From: Peptococcaceae bacterium
GTDB taxonomy: Bacteria > Bacillota > Peptococcia > Peptococcales > Peptococcaceae
DNA length: 44,347 bases
Direction: 5' to 3'
Assembly (NCBI GenBank): GCA_017399005.1
Contig: JAFQEO010000019.1
Span: forward strand, 1-44,347
Below the pieces are notes generated by a model. The model was not told where the DNA came from. It saw only the letters and a list, made by a program, of their open reading frames with translations, and searched no databases. The first letter of the stretch is position 1. Every line of letters starts with the position of its first letter. The position numbers and the translations under genes are program-made. Of the stretch, positions 24,964-33,951 are shown one piece after another.

Positions 24964-26160
24964 ATGCGTGATAAAGAAAGAAAAAGGTATACCATTCGTA
25001 TGTCACCGTGCCCGGTATACGATATCGCTGGAATGGAACAGTGGCTTAATGATATGGCAGCAAAAGGGCTCTGGCTCTGTCGCTATACCATGGGCCTTGC
25101 GGTGTTTGCAAAACGGGAACCGGCTAATTTACACTATCAGCTGGCGCTTTTACCCTATGAGCCGTTAATGGAAAAGGGGCTTCCTGCGGCGCAGGATGAA
25201 ATGATTGTATTTTGTGAGGAATATGGCTGGCAGTATATCACAAAACGTGGACGGTTCGGTATTTTTATGACAGAAGATGAAAAAGCGCAAACCCTTCATT
25301 CTGATGTCCAGCTGGAATCGGCTGAATATGAAGAACTGCGACGGCAGGAGAAATCAGCATTTCGAAGCAATCTCTTATGGCTTCTGATTATTGCACCGTT
25401 CATGCTTTTTGAAAAGAACGTGCTGCTAAACTGCCTGAGTGTGGGAACCGAATTGTATTTACTGGTGTTTGCTGCCATGGCATGGCATGTAATAAACAAT
25501 GCGAGGAATATCTCGCAGCTTCGCAGGCTGGAAAAACAGGTGCAAAGCGGGGAAAAACTTCGTACATGTCGGATGAAACTGCATCCGATGGCATACAGAT
25601 TATATGCGGTAGTGCCGGTTATATGTTTTATCCTGCTGGTGGTATTGCTGACTGTGAAGCTGGATTCTGTGTATGAAAATCCTTCGCCGGGTTATCAGCC
25701 GTTAGCGGCTTATGCGGAACCGCTCCCGTTTGCACGGCTTAAAGACGTGATAGAGGGTGTGGATATTGATACCGACACCAACGACACCATCAAAGTAGAA
25801 CATGATATTCTCGCCCCATTGATGCTGACTGTATCCCAGCACGACCGGTATCGTATGGAGGATGGCACAGCGAGAAATTATGGTGTGTATGTGCAGTACT
25901 ACAAAATGATTCACCCGGCACTGGCTATGCAGCTGGCTAGAGAACAGCATAATGAGGATAAAGAACGCTGGGAAAAATATTATACCGGGTATACACTTCC
26001 AGAATTGTCTGTAGATTATGCTATTGCTTATAAAGCCGTTAACCCGAAATTGATTCTGGTAAAAGACCGTCAGGTGCTGGTGGTATCTCTGGATTCTTAT
26101 GGAGAAGAAGCACTTCCGGTGGAAGAATGGAGCAGAGTATATGCCGACAGCCTGAAATAG
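24964..26160 (+). CDS. DUF2812 membrane protein (second of a tandem pair)
   Basis: A 398-residue paralogue of the preceding protein with the same order: DUF2812 domain (MSPCPVYDIAGMEQWLND, TKRGRFGIFM), three hydrophobic segments (about 135-150, 155-180, 215-240) and a C-terminal domain with DYAIAYKAVNPKLILVKD. The pairs RGQFGIF/RGRFGIF and YAVAY/YAIAY show the common origin. Start after GAGGTGA, ten bases beyond the first copy's stop. Two copies in one operon suggest a heteromeric membrane unit. Confidence 0.78.
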   Translation: MRDKERKRYTIRMSPCPVYDIAGMEQWLNDMAAKGLWLCRYTMGLAVFAKREPANLHYQLALLPYEPLMEKGLPAAQDEMIVFCEEYGWQYITKRGRFGIFMTEDEKAQTLHSDVQLESAEYEELRRQEKSAFRSNLLWLLIIAPFMLFEKNVLLNCLSVGTELYLLVFAAMAWHVINNARNISQLRRLEKQVQSGEKLRTCRMKLHPMAYRLYAVVPVICFILLVVLLTVKLDSVYENPSPGYQPLAAYAEPLPFARLKDVIEGVDIDTDTNDTIKVEHDILAPLMLTVSQHDRYRMEDGTARNYGVYVQYYKMIHPALAMQLAREQHNEDKERWEKYYTGYTLPELSVDYAIAYKAVNPKLILVKDRQVLVVSLDSYGEEALPVEEWSRVYADSLK

Positions 26161-26188
26161 CAAGAAAGGTAAAAGAAAGCAAAAGAAT

Positions 26189-26235
26189 AACCCGCTGTAT
26201 CGATTCACAAATAGAATCGGTGAAGCGGGTTTTGT
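26189..26235. terminator. Bidirectional terminator
   Basis: AACCCGCT/AGCGGGTT enclose a second stem CGATTC/GAATCG. T-rich sequence follows on the plus strand and A-rich sequence precedes it. It serves the convergent DUF2812 operon and HerA-like gene. Confidence 0.8.
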
Positions 26236-26243
26236 ATTATTAT

Positions 26244-27812
26244 TTATTTCTTAAATGTGCCTAATAAACCACGGACAATCTGTTTGCCAAGTTCACGGCC
26301 AATGGTGTTGGCAGCCTGGTTCAGGGTTTTGTTGATGCTCTTTTCTACAGCGGATTGTTTGCTGCGGCTGGAGGAACTTCTGGAAGAAGTGGTTTTTCGG
26401 GTACTGCTCTGGCGATATGCTTTTTCGCGAGCGGCCTGTTCTTTTTCCCATTCTTTGCGGAGTGCGGCTTCTTCTTTTTCCTTTGCTTTTGCCTCGGCTT
26501 CCTGCTGTTCTGCCAGTTCCTGTGCTTCGCGCATATCCTCAATGATTTCGTAGGCCGATTCACGGTCAATCACCTGACCGTATTTCTGATGCAGAGGGCT
26601 GGCAATGATAGCGGCCTGTACATTCTGCTCTGGTGCCGCTTTCATAGAACTGCGTGGCGGCATAATATTGGCTTTCTGCACGATGGACGGTACTCCATCG
26701 GCATCTAATACAGAGATTAATGCTTCGCCCACACCAAGTGCCTGTAAGGTTTCCTCGGTGTCAAAGGCCGGGTTTTCGCGGAAGGACTGTGCTGCTGCCC
26801 GTAAGCCTTTCTGGTCTTTCGGGGTATAGGCACGCAGTGCATGCTGTACCCGGTTACCAATCTGGCTTAATACGCTGTCTGGCAAATCCGACGGCTGCTG
26901 GGTAATAAACCATACGCTTACGCCTTTGGAGCGAATTAAACGAACCACCTGTTCCACTTTATCCACCAGTGCTTTTGGTGCATCGTCAAACAGCAGATGG
27001 GCTTCGTCGAAGAAGAATGCAATTTTCGGTTTGTCTAAGTCACCGGCTTCCGGCAGCATTTCGTATAATTCGGATAACATCCATAACAGGAAGGTACCGT
27101 ATAAAAGCGGATGCTGGAACAGTTCCTGACATTCCAGAATATTCATAGCGCCTTTGCCCGATTCATCCCAGTCAAACCAGTCTTCTAATTCCAGAGCCGG
27201 TTCGCCGAAAAAGATATCGCCGCCTTCATCTTCCAGTTTTAAGAGTGCACGCTGAATGGCACCTACCGACTGGCTGGAGATATTGCCGTAAGTCAGTTTA
27301 TAATCTTTGGCATTATCGCCCACATACTGCACCATACTGCGCAGATCTTTTAAATCCAATAATAATAAACCTTTTTCATCGGCAATGCGGAACACAATGT
27401 TTAAAATGCCGCTCTGGGTATCGTTTAGGCCAAGCAGACGGCTTAATAAATCCGGCCCCATTTCGGAAATGGTGGTACGCACCGGATGCCCCTGTTTGCC
27501 ATATACATCAAAGAAACGGACAGGATATGCTGTGTAGGTGAAATTTTCGATGTGCATATTGTCAATACTGCGGCGAATATGTTTGGTTTCTTCGCCCTGC
27601 ATACACATACCGGTTAAATCGCCTTTGATATCGGCCACAAATACCGGTACCCCCATCTCGCTGAACGATTCCGCCAGCACTTTTAAGGTGACCGTTTTCC
27701 CGGTACCGGTTGCCCCGGCAATAAGCCCGTGACGGTTTGCCATGGATGGTTCCAGATAAACCGGTGCCTCACCGGTAGCCAGCCAGACTTTATGAGATTC
27801 CTGCAGATACAT
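26244..27812 (-). CDS. HerA-like ATPase (DUF853/YjgR family)
   Basis: A 522-residue P-loop ATPase of the HerA/FtsK superfamily. Walker A is GATGTGKT (about 33-40), Walker B is [15 protein letters not shown] (about 262-276), and [12 protein letters not shown] (about 300) is the sensor region. The last 100 residues are a charged helix and a serine-rich linker, then a tail [19 protein letters not shown] that resembles glycine-rich tails of this family. Related proteins are HerA-like translocases with unproven function. A strong AAGGAGG site precedes the ATG. It is transcribed alone. Confidence 0.88.
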   Translation of the reverse strand: MYLQESHKVWLATGEAPVYLEPSMANRHGLIAGATGTGKTVTLKVLAESFSEMGVPVFVADIKGDLTGMCMQGEETKHIRRSIDNMHIENFTYTAYPVRFFDVYGKQGHPVRTTISEMGPDLLSRLLGLNDTQSGILNIVFRIADEKGLLLLDLKDLRSMVQYVGDNAKDYKLTYGNISSQSVGAIQRALLKLEDEGGDIFFGEPALELEDWFDWDESGKGAMNILECQELFQHPLLYGTFLLWMLSELYEMLPEAGDLDKPKIAFFFDEAHLLFDDAPKALVDKVEQVVRLIRSKGVSVWFITQQPSDLPDSVLSQIGNRVQHALRAYTPKDQKGLRAAAQSFRENPAFDTEETLQALGVGEALISVLDADGVPSIVQKANIMPPRSSMKAAPEQNVQAAIIASPLHQKYGQVIDRESAYEIIEDMREAQELAEQQEAEAKAKEKEEAALRKEWEKEQAAREKAYRQSSTRKTTSSRSSSSRSKQSAVEKSINKTLNQAANTIGRELGKQIVRGLLGTFKK

Positions 27813-27847
27813 ATGAATACCTCCTTGAGGAAATAATTTCTGCTTTT

Positions 27848-27877
27848 ATTGTAGCACAGCATAAAAGGCAGTGTCTA
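27848..27877 (-). promoter_or_regulatory. Promoter of the HerA-like gene
   Basis: Minus strand: TAGACA (27877-27872) and TACAAT (27853-27848) with an 18-base spacer, about 35 bases before the start codon. Confidence 0.55.
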
Positions 27878-27915
27878 TCAGCAAATCGACTGTGTACGAT
27901 TATAAAAAGCCTGCG

Positions 27916-28470
27916 TTATTTCCAGTCTTCATAGTGCTGTGCAAACATACTGCCGGCATGGAACAGTGCAGGGAGCATATATTCTTTATTAAAGCGGATA
28001 ATCGGCAGACGTTCCAGCGGTGTCATCTTCATATGTCCAAGAGTTTCCTCCATAGTACGCAGACATTTTACAGCGCCGTTTCCGGTACCGCCGGCGCAGG
28101 CCACCAGCATGCATCGTTTGCCTTCCAGATAATGATTGGTGAACGGTTCACAGCGGCGCATTCTATCCAGAAGTGCCTTCATGTTTTCCGACATATCGTG
28201 CCAGTAAACCGGAGTAACCAGCACAATTGCTTCTGCGTTCTGAAAAGCTGCATAAACTTCTGCAAAATCATCGTTCAGGATGCATTTACCTTCCGACAGG
28301 CATGTGCCCCAGCCATTGCCGCAGCGTTTACACATCTCCATGCGTTTGCGGTTTAAATGAATTACTTCGGTTTCTTTACCGGCAGCTTCAATGCCGCTTA
28401 CAATCTGATTTTTTGCAGATGCAGTGAGCTCATCCATATTTGGACTGGACCATACAACTAAAATTGCCAT
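27916..28470 (-). CDS. Flavodoxin-fold NAD(P)H-dependent FMN reductase family protein
   Basis: A 184-residue flavodoxin-like protein: N-terminal VVWSSPNMDELTAS (FMN phosphate site), VLVTPVYWHDMSENMKALLD (flavin ring site) and ACAGGTGNG. The cysteine cluster CKRCGNGWGTC with a nearby GKCIL is typical of iron-sulfur-flavoprotein-like members, but only a cluster-binding possibility is seen here. The ATG at 28470 has a TCAGGAGGG site; the longer reading has none. Probably a redox enzyme; partner unknown. Confidence 0.82.
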   Translation of the reverse strand: MAILVVWSSPNMDELTASAKNQIVSGIEAAGKETEVIHLNRKRMEMCKRCGNGWGTCLSEGKCILNDDFAEVYAAFQNAEAIVLVTPVYWHDMSENMKALLDRMRRCEPFTNHYLEGKRCMLVACAGGTGNGAVKCLRTMEETLGHMKMTPLERLPIIRFNKEYMLPALFHAGSMFAQHYEDWK

Positions 28471-28634
28471 AAAAATTCCCTCCTGATAGATGAATAAAAA
28501 ATGATTTGGAGTATAAATTATTATGTGTTTAAAAGATTCTGTTAAATTCAATGTAGCATAGAGCATATTACTTGTCAATAAATCGGGAAAGGATGGATTC
28601 AACCACAGGTTGAATGAATTTCGGGAAAATTTAT

Positions 28635-28663
28635 TTGCTATTCTGTTACAATTGCGGTATAAT
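28635..28663 (+). promoter_or_regulatory. ssrA promoter
   Basis: TTGCTA (28635-28640) and perfect TATAAT (28658-28663), spacer 17 bases. The mature RNA starts about 15 bases after the expected transcription start, leaving a short RNase P leader. Confidence 0.75.
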
Positions 28664-28684
28664 CAATCCGTAACAACTGAATAC

Positions 28685-29034
28685 GGGGATGTAATGGTTT
28701 CGACGGGGGATATGCGGTAGCCCGGGAAGCGAGCCAAGGTCGCGCCAGCTTGTAAAACGGTGCACTTAAAATTAAACGCTAAAAATAACAATTTAGCTTT
28801 AGCTGCCTAGTTGCAGTTAACGCTCTGCCTGCTGTGTCTGCGGTGCGGGACAGAGTGTCACTCTAGCGGACTACTGTTTCGCCAGTGCGGGGTAACGAAA
28901 CAGGAAACTTACCTGGCTGGTCAGCAATAATCCTGTTTGTGGGAGTACTGCTGACGAGATGAAATCACAAACTACGCTCGTAGATGCCTGGGGTGTCGGT
29001 CTTTCGGACAGGGGTTCGACTCCCCTCATCTCCA
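28685..29034 (+). ncRNA. ssrA: tmRNA
   Basis: Rescues stalled ribosomes. The tRNA-like ends pair as GGGGATG with CATCTCC, and the T arm reads GGGGTTCGACTCCCC. The 5' part has the typical TAATGGTTTCGACGGGG. A reading frame at 28778-28810 (GCT to TAG) encodes the tag AKNNNLALAA, with the ALAA end that directs proteolysis. CCA is not encoded. About 350 nt, standard for one-piece tmRNA. Confidence 0.97.
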
Positions 29035-29037
29035 TAA

Positions 29038-29075
29038 AAAAGGGAGCTCTGATTTTTCAGGGCTCCCTTTTGCAA
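29038..29075. terminator. Bidirectional terminator of ssrA and the ClC gene
   Basis: A 15-bp stem (AAAAGGGAGC and GCTCCCTTTT outermost, with inner G-U) has a TTTT loop and lies between convergent genes. Confidence 0.85.
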
Positions 29076-29077
29076 TC

Positions 29078-30364
29078 TTATCTCGACCGTGTATTGATAT
29101 AGTGCGGGTGCAGTTTGTCGTACATGATTTTCTGGCTGGTGTATAAGCCGTAGTAGCCGGAGAATACATAGCTGACGGCGCAGGCTACGCAGAACAGCAG
29201 GGCACATTCATGGCCAAACAGTTCCACGCTGAACAGCACGGCTGCCAGCGGGCAGTTTACTACACCGCAGAATAGAGCAATCATGCCGATGGCAGCGCCC
29301 AGTGCCGGGTCAAGCCCTAGAAGAGATGCCACCACATTGCCAAGTGTGGCGCCCACAAACAGCGACGGTACAATCTCGCCGCCTTTAAAACCGGCCCCCA
29401 GTGTCAGGGCGGTAAACAGAATTTTCAGTAAAAAGGCAAAGGGCGGGCAGTCGCCTGTCAGTGCCTGCATAATCATGGCGGCTCCGTGACCGTTGTAATC
29501 CCGGGTGCCAACCAGTAGCGTCAGTGCTACAACAAGGCAGCCGCCTGCAAAAATACGGATATAATCGTTTGGAATGTATTTGCGGTACAGCCGCATAGAC
29601 TGGTGCATGGCAACGCAGAATAAAATGCTAACCAGGCCGCACACAATAGCTAAAACAATCACTTTCAGAAACACAAATACAGAGAGCTCCGGTGCAGCAA
29701 GAGCCGGATAAACAGCGTCGGAAATTTGCAGTTTCTGAGCAATGCCGTAAGCTACCGAAGCGGATACAATGCTTGGTACAAATGCGCTGTAGTGAATCAC
29801 GCCGATGGTGATAACCTCCATACTGAATACCACAGCGGCAATGGGAGTGCCGAACAGTGCCGCAAACACAGCGCTCATACCGCAGATAACAATAATGTTG
29901 ATGTCGGTATCTTTCAGGCCGAATATACGGCCCAGAGCTTCACCCAGGCTGCCGCCAATCTGTAGAGCTGCGCCTTCACGACCGGAGGAGCCGCCAAACA
30001 GATGGGTGATCACACTGCCAATGAAAATCAGAGGTGCCATACGAACCGGGATATGCCCTTTAGCCTGAATGGATGCCAGCACCAGATTGGTGCCGGGGTC
30101 GTTTGGTAATCCTACGATGTGATACATCCCCACAATCACAAGGCCGCTGAAGGGCAGCAGAAAGATGAGCCAGTCGCTGGCCTGGCGGGTTGTTGTGGCC
30201 CAGTCGATACACATATGGAACGCTACGCCGACAAGGCCGCAGATGATGCCGGTAATGGCACCAAATATCAGCCAGCGTAAAAACCACATTACATAGAGAC
30301 TGCTGTATTGAAACTGAAACTGTAATTTTTTCTTTACGGACTTCCAGTCCGGCTGCTGCATCAT
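29078..30364 (-). CDS. ClC family chloride channel/transporter
   Basis: A 428-residue polytopic membrane protein with about ten hydrophobic segments. The gating-glutamate motif is GGSSGREGAALQIGG (about 128-142) and the third motif is GAGFKGGEIVPSLFVGA (about 325). Alanine replaces the proline of the usual GREGP. ClC proteins conduct chloride or exchange it for protons; fluoride-exporting members exist, so the ion is uncertain. I use the ATG at 30364, since the GTG at 30373 lacks a better site. It has its own promoter. Confidence 0.88.
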   Translation of the reverse strand: MMQQPDWKSVKKKLQFQFQYSSLYVMWFLRWLIFGAITGIICGLVGVAFHMCIDWATTTRQASDWLIFLLPFSGLVIVGMYHIVGLPNDPGTNLVLASIQAKGHIPVRMAPLIFIGSVITHLFGGSSGREGAALQIGGSLGEALGRIFGLKDTDINIIVICGMSAVFAALFGTPIAAVVFSMEVITIGVIHYSAFVPSIVSASVAYGIAQKLQISDAVYPALAAPELSVFVFLKVIVLAIVCGLVSILFCVAMHQSMRLYRKYIPNDYIRIFAGGCLVVALTLLVGTRDYNGHGAAMIMQALTGDCPPFAFLLKILFTALTLGAGFKGGEIVPSLFVGATLGNVVASLLGLDPALGAAIGMIALFCGVVNCPLAAVLFSVELFGHECALLFCVACAVSYVFSGYYGLYTSQKIMYDKLHPHYINTRSR

Positions 30365-30400
30365 GCTAATCACTCTTTTTCGTTTAATTCTCTATTGTTC

Positions 30401-30429
30401 AGTATATCGGTATCGGGCTGCTGGTGCAA
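30401..30429 (-). promoter_or_regulatory. Promoter of the ClC gene
   Basis: Minus strand: TTGCAC (30429-30424) and TATACT (30406-30401), spacer 17 bases. Confidence 0.65.
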
Positions 30430-30570
30430 TGCTAAAGTCTGTCTGCATAAAAAATATGTATAAAAACTGCATAATTTTGTACGGATTTTTATTCAGATAC
30501 TGGCAGGGAATGGCATTGTGATGTAAAATACATACTAGAGAAACATAATGATAATTCAGGAGGCTTATTT

Positions 30571-31389
30571 ATGACCTTATTAAATCGTGTTGAGGAAACC
30601 GTTGCATATATTCACACAAAAACAGAAATGAAACCGGAAACTGCCATTGTGCTGGGTTCCGGGCTGGGGCAGCTTGGTGAGAAACTGGAAGATGCGGTTG
30701 TGATTCCTTATGAGGAACTGCCGCACTGGAAATCCAGTACAGCGCCAGGGCACAGCGGAAGATTACTGTTTGGGAAACTGGGCGGCAAACAGGTGGTTTG
30801 CATGCAGGGGCGTTTGCATTACTATGAAGGTTACAGCATGGAGGATATTACCTATCCGGTGCGTGTTATGGCGAAACTGGGTGTAAAAAATCTGCTGCTG
30901 AGTAATGCAGCAGGCGGTATCAATACAGACTTTGCTCCAGGCCAGCTGATGCTGATTACCGACCATATCAATTTTCTGGGCCGCAATCCGCTGATGGGGC
31001 CAAACGAGGCAGACTTCGGTGTGCGTTTCTGTGACATGAGCTATGCCTACCATCCGGAACTGCGCCGTATTGCGCTGGAAGCGGCAGAAGAACTGGGCCA
31101 GAATCTGGCACAGGGCATTTATGTTGCAACAACCGGGCCAAGCTATGAAACACCGGCTGAAATCCGCATGTTCCGCCTGTGGGGTGCCAGTGCGGTAGGG
31201 ATGTCCACCGTGCCGGAAGTGATTGTGGCAAACCATTGCGGGCTGCGTGTGATGGGCATTTCCTGCATCACCAATATGGCAGCTGGTGTTCTGGATCAGC
31301 CTCTGACAGAGGAAGAAGTTCTGGAAACCGGTGCAAAATCCGGTGCTGCATTCCAGGCACTGATGACTCGTATCGTAGAAAAACTGTAA
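30571..31389 (+). CDS. punA: Purine-nucleoside phosphorylase, type I
   Basis: Phosphorolyses (deoxy)inosine and guanosine to base and ribose-1-phosphate for purine salvage. The 272-residue trimeric-type enzyme shows VLGSGLGQLGEKLED, GHSGRLLFGKLGGK, MQGRLHYYEGY, LLLSNAAGGI, TGPSYETPAEIRM and VGMSTVPEVI. Ribosome site CAGGAGG. The vanY-type gene follows 15 bases after the stop, possibly co-transcribed. No convincing promoter box was picked out in the 180 bases upstream. Confidence 0.94.
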   Translation: MTLLNRVEETVAYIHTKTEMKPETAIVLGSGLGQLGEKLEDAVVIPYEELPHWKSSTAPGHSGRLLFGKLGGKQVVCMQGRLHYYEGYSMEDITYPVRVMAKLGVKNLLLSNAAGGINTDFAPGQLMLITDHINFLGRNPLMGPNEADFGVRFCDMSYAYHPELRRIALEAAEELGQNLAQGIYVATTGPSYETPAEIRMFRLWGASAVGMSTVPEVIVANHCGLRVMGISCITNMAAGVLDQPLTEEEVLETGAKSGAAFQALMTRIVEKL

Positions 31390-31404
31390 GGAGTGATTCA
31401 CAGC

Positions 31405-32247
31405 ATGAATACAGCTGTTACGGCAGCCGCTGCTGCGGCCATTGTGATTGCCAATCTCTTTGCACCGAATCTGCCGGTGCCGCTGAATCTGGATATTCCA
31501 GCCATTGTAGCAGTGGAGAAGAATCCTTACGCACAGTTATATTATTATGAAGCCGACAAACAGGCACGTTACGAGGCATATCAGGCACTGCATGCCGACC
31601 TGTCTGCCGATGAGGTGGTGTGGCGCGTGAATGCAGGGCTGGATTATGGATTTTATACAAATATTGAGCCGGTAGCCGATGTAAATGCACTGCCACTGAT
31701 TGTAAACAAATATCATCAGCTTCCGGCAGATTATGTACCTGCCGATTTAGCAAAGCTGCCGTCTGGCCGCCTTGCCACAAAAGATACCTGTGCTGCATTT
31801 AACGCCATGGCAGCGGATGCCCGCAAAGAAGGGCTGCGGATTTATGACACCTCGTCTTATCGCTCCTATGCTTTGCAGAAGCGGTTGTATAACGGCTATC
31901 TGCAGCGGGACGGAGGCAATGTGGAGCTGGTGGATACTTACAGTGCCCGCCCGGGACACAGTGAGCATCAGACGGGCCGTGCCATCGATTTATCCGGTTC
32001 TTTTGGCTCGCTGAATGACTTTATCCGCACACCGGAAGGGCCGTGGGTGAACGATAACTGCTACAAGTATGGCTTTATTGTGCGGTATCAGCAGGATATC
32101 GTGCCGCTGACCGGCTACAAATACGAGCCGTGGCATATTACTTATGTGGGCGTGGAGGTTTCCACGGCCATGCATGAACTGGGCATTACCTGCCTGGAGG
32201 AATATGTGGTAAAATATATTGACCATCAGCCGTCTGTGACGGTATAA
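31405..32247 (+). CDS. VanY-type D-alanyl-D-alanine carboxypeptidase
   Basis: A 280-residue M15B metallopeptidase that trims the terminal D-Ala of peptidoglycan stem peptides. The zinc motif is GHSEHQTGRAIDL (about 187-199) and KYEPWHITYVG (about 240-250) supplies the catalytic Glu and the third ligand. SSYRSYALQKRLY is also typical. An alanine-rich N-terminal hydrophobic stretch (1-25) serves as signal or anchor, though without the usual lysines. The ATG at 31405 has AAGGAG upstream. The promoter of the next operon overlaps its stop codon. Confidence 0.88.
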   Translation: MNTAVTAAAAAAIVIANLFAPNLPVPLNLDIPAIVAVEKNPYAQLYYYEADKQARYEAYQALHADLSADEVVWRVNAGLDYGFYTNIEPVADVNALPLIVNKYHQLPADYVPADLAKLPSGRLATKDTCAAFNAMAADARKEGLRIYDTSSYRSYALQKRLYNGYLQRDGGNVELVDTYSARPGHSEHQTGRAIDLSGSFGSLNDFIRTPEGPWVNDNCYKYGFIVRYQQDIVPLTGYKYEPWHITYVGVEVSTAMHELGITCLEEYVVKYIDHQPSVTV

Positions 32248-32248
32248 T
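32219..32248 (+). promoter_or_regulatory. Promoter of the panT-coaX leader
   Basis: TTGACC (32219-32224) and a perfect TATAAT (32243-32248), spacer 18 bases. It overlaps the end of the vanY-type gene and places the transcript start at the foot of the hairpin beginning near 32253. Confidence 0.65.
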
Positions 32249-32252
32249 AAAC

Positions 32253-32440
32253 GCGTATCGGAAACTGTCCGCGGGAGCCTGTGGCCCTGCAGGAGAAACC
32301 AGTTTTCGGATACGCAGGATTAAAATAAAAATGGGAGAGCCACCTGGATCCGAGAACGACCGGGATGGATGACAGGAAAGAATGTACCAGAGTTGTCCGG
32401 CAGGTTCACCATGACCATGCAGACAGCTCTTTTTCTTTGC
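32253..32440 (+). promoter_or_regulatory. Structured attenuator leader upstream of the ECF S component and coaX
   Basis: The leader begins with a long hairpin: GCGTATC and GATACGC close it (about 32253-32316), followed by GAAA/TTTC and CTG/CAG after a G-G mismatch. It ends in an intrinsic terminator (32389-32438). CTGG (32344-32347) can pair with CCAG (32387-32390), an alternative that would disrupt the terminator stem. The arrangement is that of a transcriptional riboswitch or protein-controlled attenuator. I could not match it to a known class. Confidence 0.5.
32389..32438 (+). terminator. Leader terminator before the ECF S component
   Basis: AGAGTTGTC (32389-32397) pairs perfectly (one G-U) with GACAGCTCT (32422-32430). 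An inner GCAGGT/ACCATGC stem extends it, and TTTTCTTT follows. It lies upstream of the reading frame, not after one. Confidence 0.7.
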
Positions 32441-32481
32441 TTCATTTGGGCTTTGCCGCAAAACAAATGAGGTGAAACATG

Positions 32482-33123
32482 ATGCAGAATCAATTACAGG
32501 ATGAACTGCAGAAACAGACAGACAATCTGGCAGAACAGAACAGAAACCTATCAGGAAACGTATCGGAAAAAGTGTCAGGAACAGCGGGGCATAATCGAGG
32601 CAGCGGTTATAAAAAACAGCGTATTACCACAAGACAAATGGCTGTATCGGGGATGCTTGGTGCAGTGGCTATTGTGCTCAGTGTGACAGGCCTCGGGATG
32701 ATTCCCATGCCGTCACTGGCGGGCAGAGCCACCATTATGCATGTGCCGGTTATACTGGCTGCTGTTCTGGAGGGGCCTGTGGTGGGTGCCTTTACCGGAT
32801 TTATTTTCGGGCTGTACAGTTTTATGACACCGGTTGGCGCCATTCCTGCCGACCCAGTTGTGCGAATTCTGCCGCGCATCTTAATCGGGGTAACGGCGTA
32901 TTACACCTATGTGCTGTTCCGTCGTTCCCGCGCCGGGGTTGCGGCCGCTGCCGTTATCGGCACACTGACCAATACCATCGGTTATCTGGGGCTGGCGAGT
33001 TTCATTGGCTATCTGCCGTGGGCGGCTTCGCTTACGGTGATGCTCATACAGATGCCATTTGAGATGATTCTGGCTGTAGCACTGCTGCTTGTGCTGGATA
33101 AAGCGTTTATACGTAGAGGATGA
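32482..33123 (+). CDS. ECF transporter S component, putative pantothenate type (PanT)
   Basis: A 213-residue membrane protein with the ECF S-component fold: about six hydrophobic segments from residue 52, with GMIPMPSLAGRATIMHVPVI, AVLEGPVVGAFTGFIFGLYS and ADPVVRILPRILIGV typical of the family. It has an unusual hydrophilic N-terminal extension of about 50 residues. The substrate is inferred as pantothenate only because coaX follows six bases later; folate, riboflavin or biotin cannot be excluded. Start ATG 32482 or 32479 after GAGGTG. It needs EcfA/EcfT from elsewhere. Confidence 0.75.
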   Translation: MQNQLQDELQKQTDNLAEQNRNLSGNVSEKVSGTAGHNRGSGYKKQRITTRQMAVSGMLGAVAIVLSVTGLGMIPMPSLAGRATIMHVPVILAAVLEGPVVGAFTGFIFGLYSFMTPVGAIPADPVVRILPRILIGVTAYYTYVLFRRSRAGVAAAAVIGTLTNTIGYLGLASFIGYLPWAASLTVMLIQMPFEMILAVALLLVLDKAFIRRG

Positions 33124-33129
33124 TGAACA

Positions 33130-33951
33130 TTGTTACTGGCTTTTGATATCGGGAATACCAACATTGTAATCGGTATTTTCCGCGATAATGAACTGCTTGC
33201 CGACTGGCGCGTTGCCAGCGACCGGCAGAAAACACATGATGAATACGGGCTGCTGGTGCAGCAGCTGTTTCAGACCAGCAACCTGAAACAGGAGGAAGTA
33301 AAAGATATTATTATTTCCTCTGTTGTGCCGAACCTGACGGATGTAATTAAACGAACCTGCGAGCAGTATTTCCATCTGGCTCCGATGGTGGTAGGGCAAG
33401 GGCTGAAAACCGGCATGCCGATTCGATACGATAATCCGAAAGAAGTAGGGGCAGACCGCATTGTAAATGCTGTGGCCGCCATTGAAGAATACGGGGCGCC
33501 GCTGATTATTCTGGACTTTGGTACCGCTACCACATTCTGTGTTATCAATGAAAAGGGCGAATATCTGGGCGGCGCTATTGCACCGGGAGTGGGTATTTCG
33601 CTCAATGCCCTGGTGGAACGCACTGCACAGCTGCCGAAAGTGGAAATGGTAGTGCCGGAGAAAGTAATCGGCAAAACTACAGTACATGCTATCCAGAGCG
33701 GTTTGCTGTACGGTTACTGCGGTATGGTGGACGGTATGGTTCGCCGCATCGCTGCGGAACTGAATCTGCCGCTGAATGAAATTAAAGTAATTGCCACCGG
33801 CGGGCTGGCGGAAGTGATTCATGCCAACAGCGAAACCATTCAGATTATTGACCAGATGCTGACCTTAAAAGGGCTGCTGCTTTTATATAACCGCAATGAA
33901 AAACTGCACAGCCGGGCAGAGCAAAACCGGGAAGAAAAGGGTGACTGCTGA
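33130..33951 (+). CDS. coaX: Type III pantothenate kinase
   Basis: First step of coenzyme A synthesis, phosphorylating pantothenate, insensitive to CoA feedback and needing a monovalent cation. The 273-residue protein begins MLLAFDIGNTNIVIG (phosphate-1 site) and shows VGADRIVNAVAAIEEYG, ILDFGTATTFC and GAIAPGVGISLNAL. TTG start after GAGGATG. It overlaps rnz by one base (TGATG). It is the second gene of the leader-controlled operon, which may respond to CoA-pathway demand. Confidence 0.94.
   Translation: MLLAFDIGNTNIVIGIFRDNELLADWRVASDRQKTHDEYGLLVQQLFQTSNLKQEEVKDIIISSVVPNLTDVIKRTCEQYFHLAPMVVGQGLKTGMPIRYDNPKEVGADRIVNAVAAIEEYGAPLIILDFGTATTFCVINEKGEYLGGAIAPGVGISLNALVERTAQLPKVEMVVPEKVIGKTTVHAIQSGLLYGYCGMVDGMVRRIAAELNLPLNEIKVIATGGLAEVIHANSETIQIIDQMLTLKGLLLLYNRNEKLHSRAEQNREEKGDC

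Noticed and set aside
26189-26235. Inverted repeat that might be an attachment site or IS end
   Set aside because: Only one copy, no target duplication or transposase; position between convergent genes fits a bidirectional terminator.
28965-29207. Minus-strand frame over the 3' end of tmRNA
   Set aside because: Antisense of the tRNA-like domain of ssrA and the terminator; no ribosome site.
32482-33123. Assigning the S component firmly to pantothenate
   Set aside because: Sequence gives only the S-component fold; the substrate rests on coaX adjacency, so it is kept as putative.
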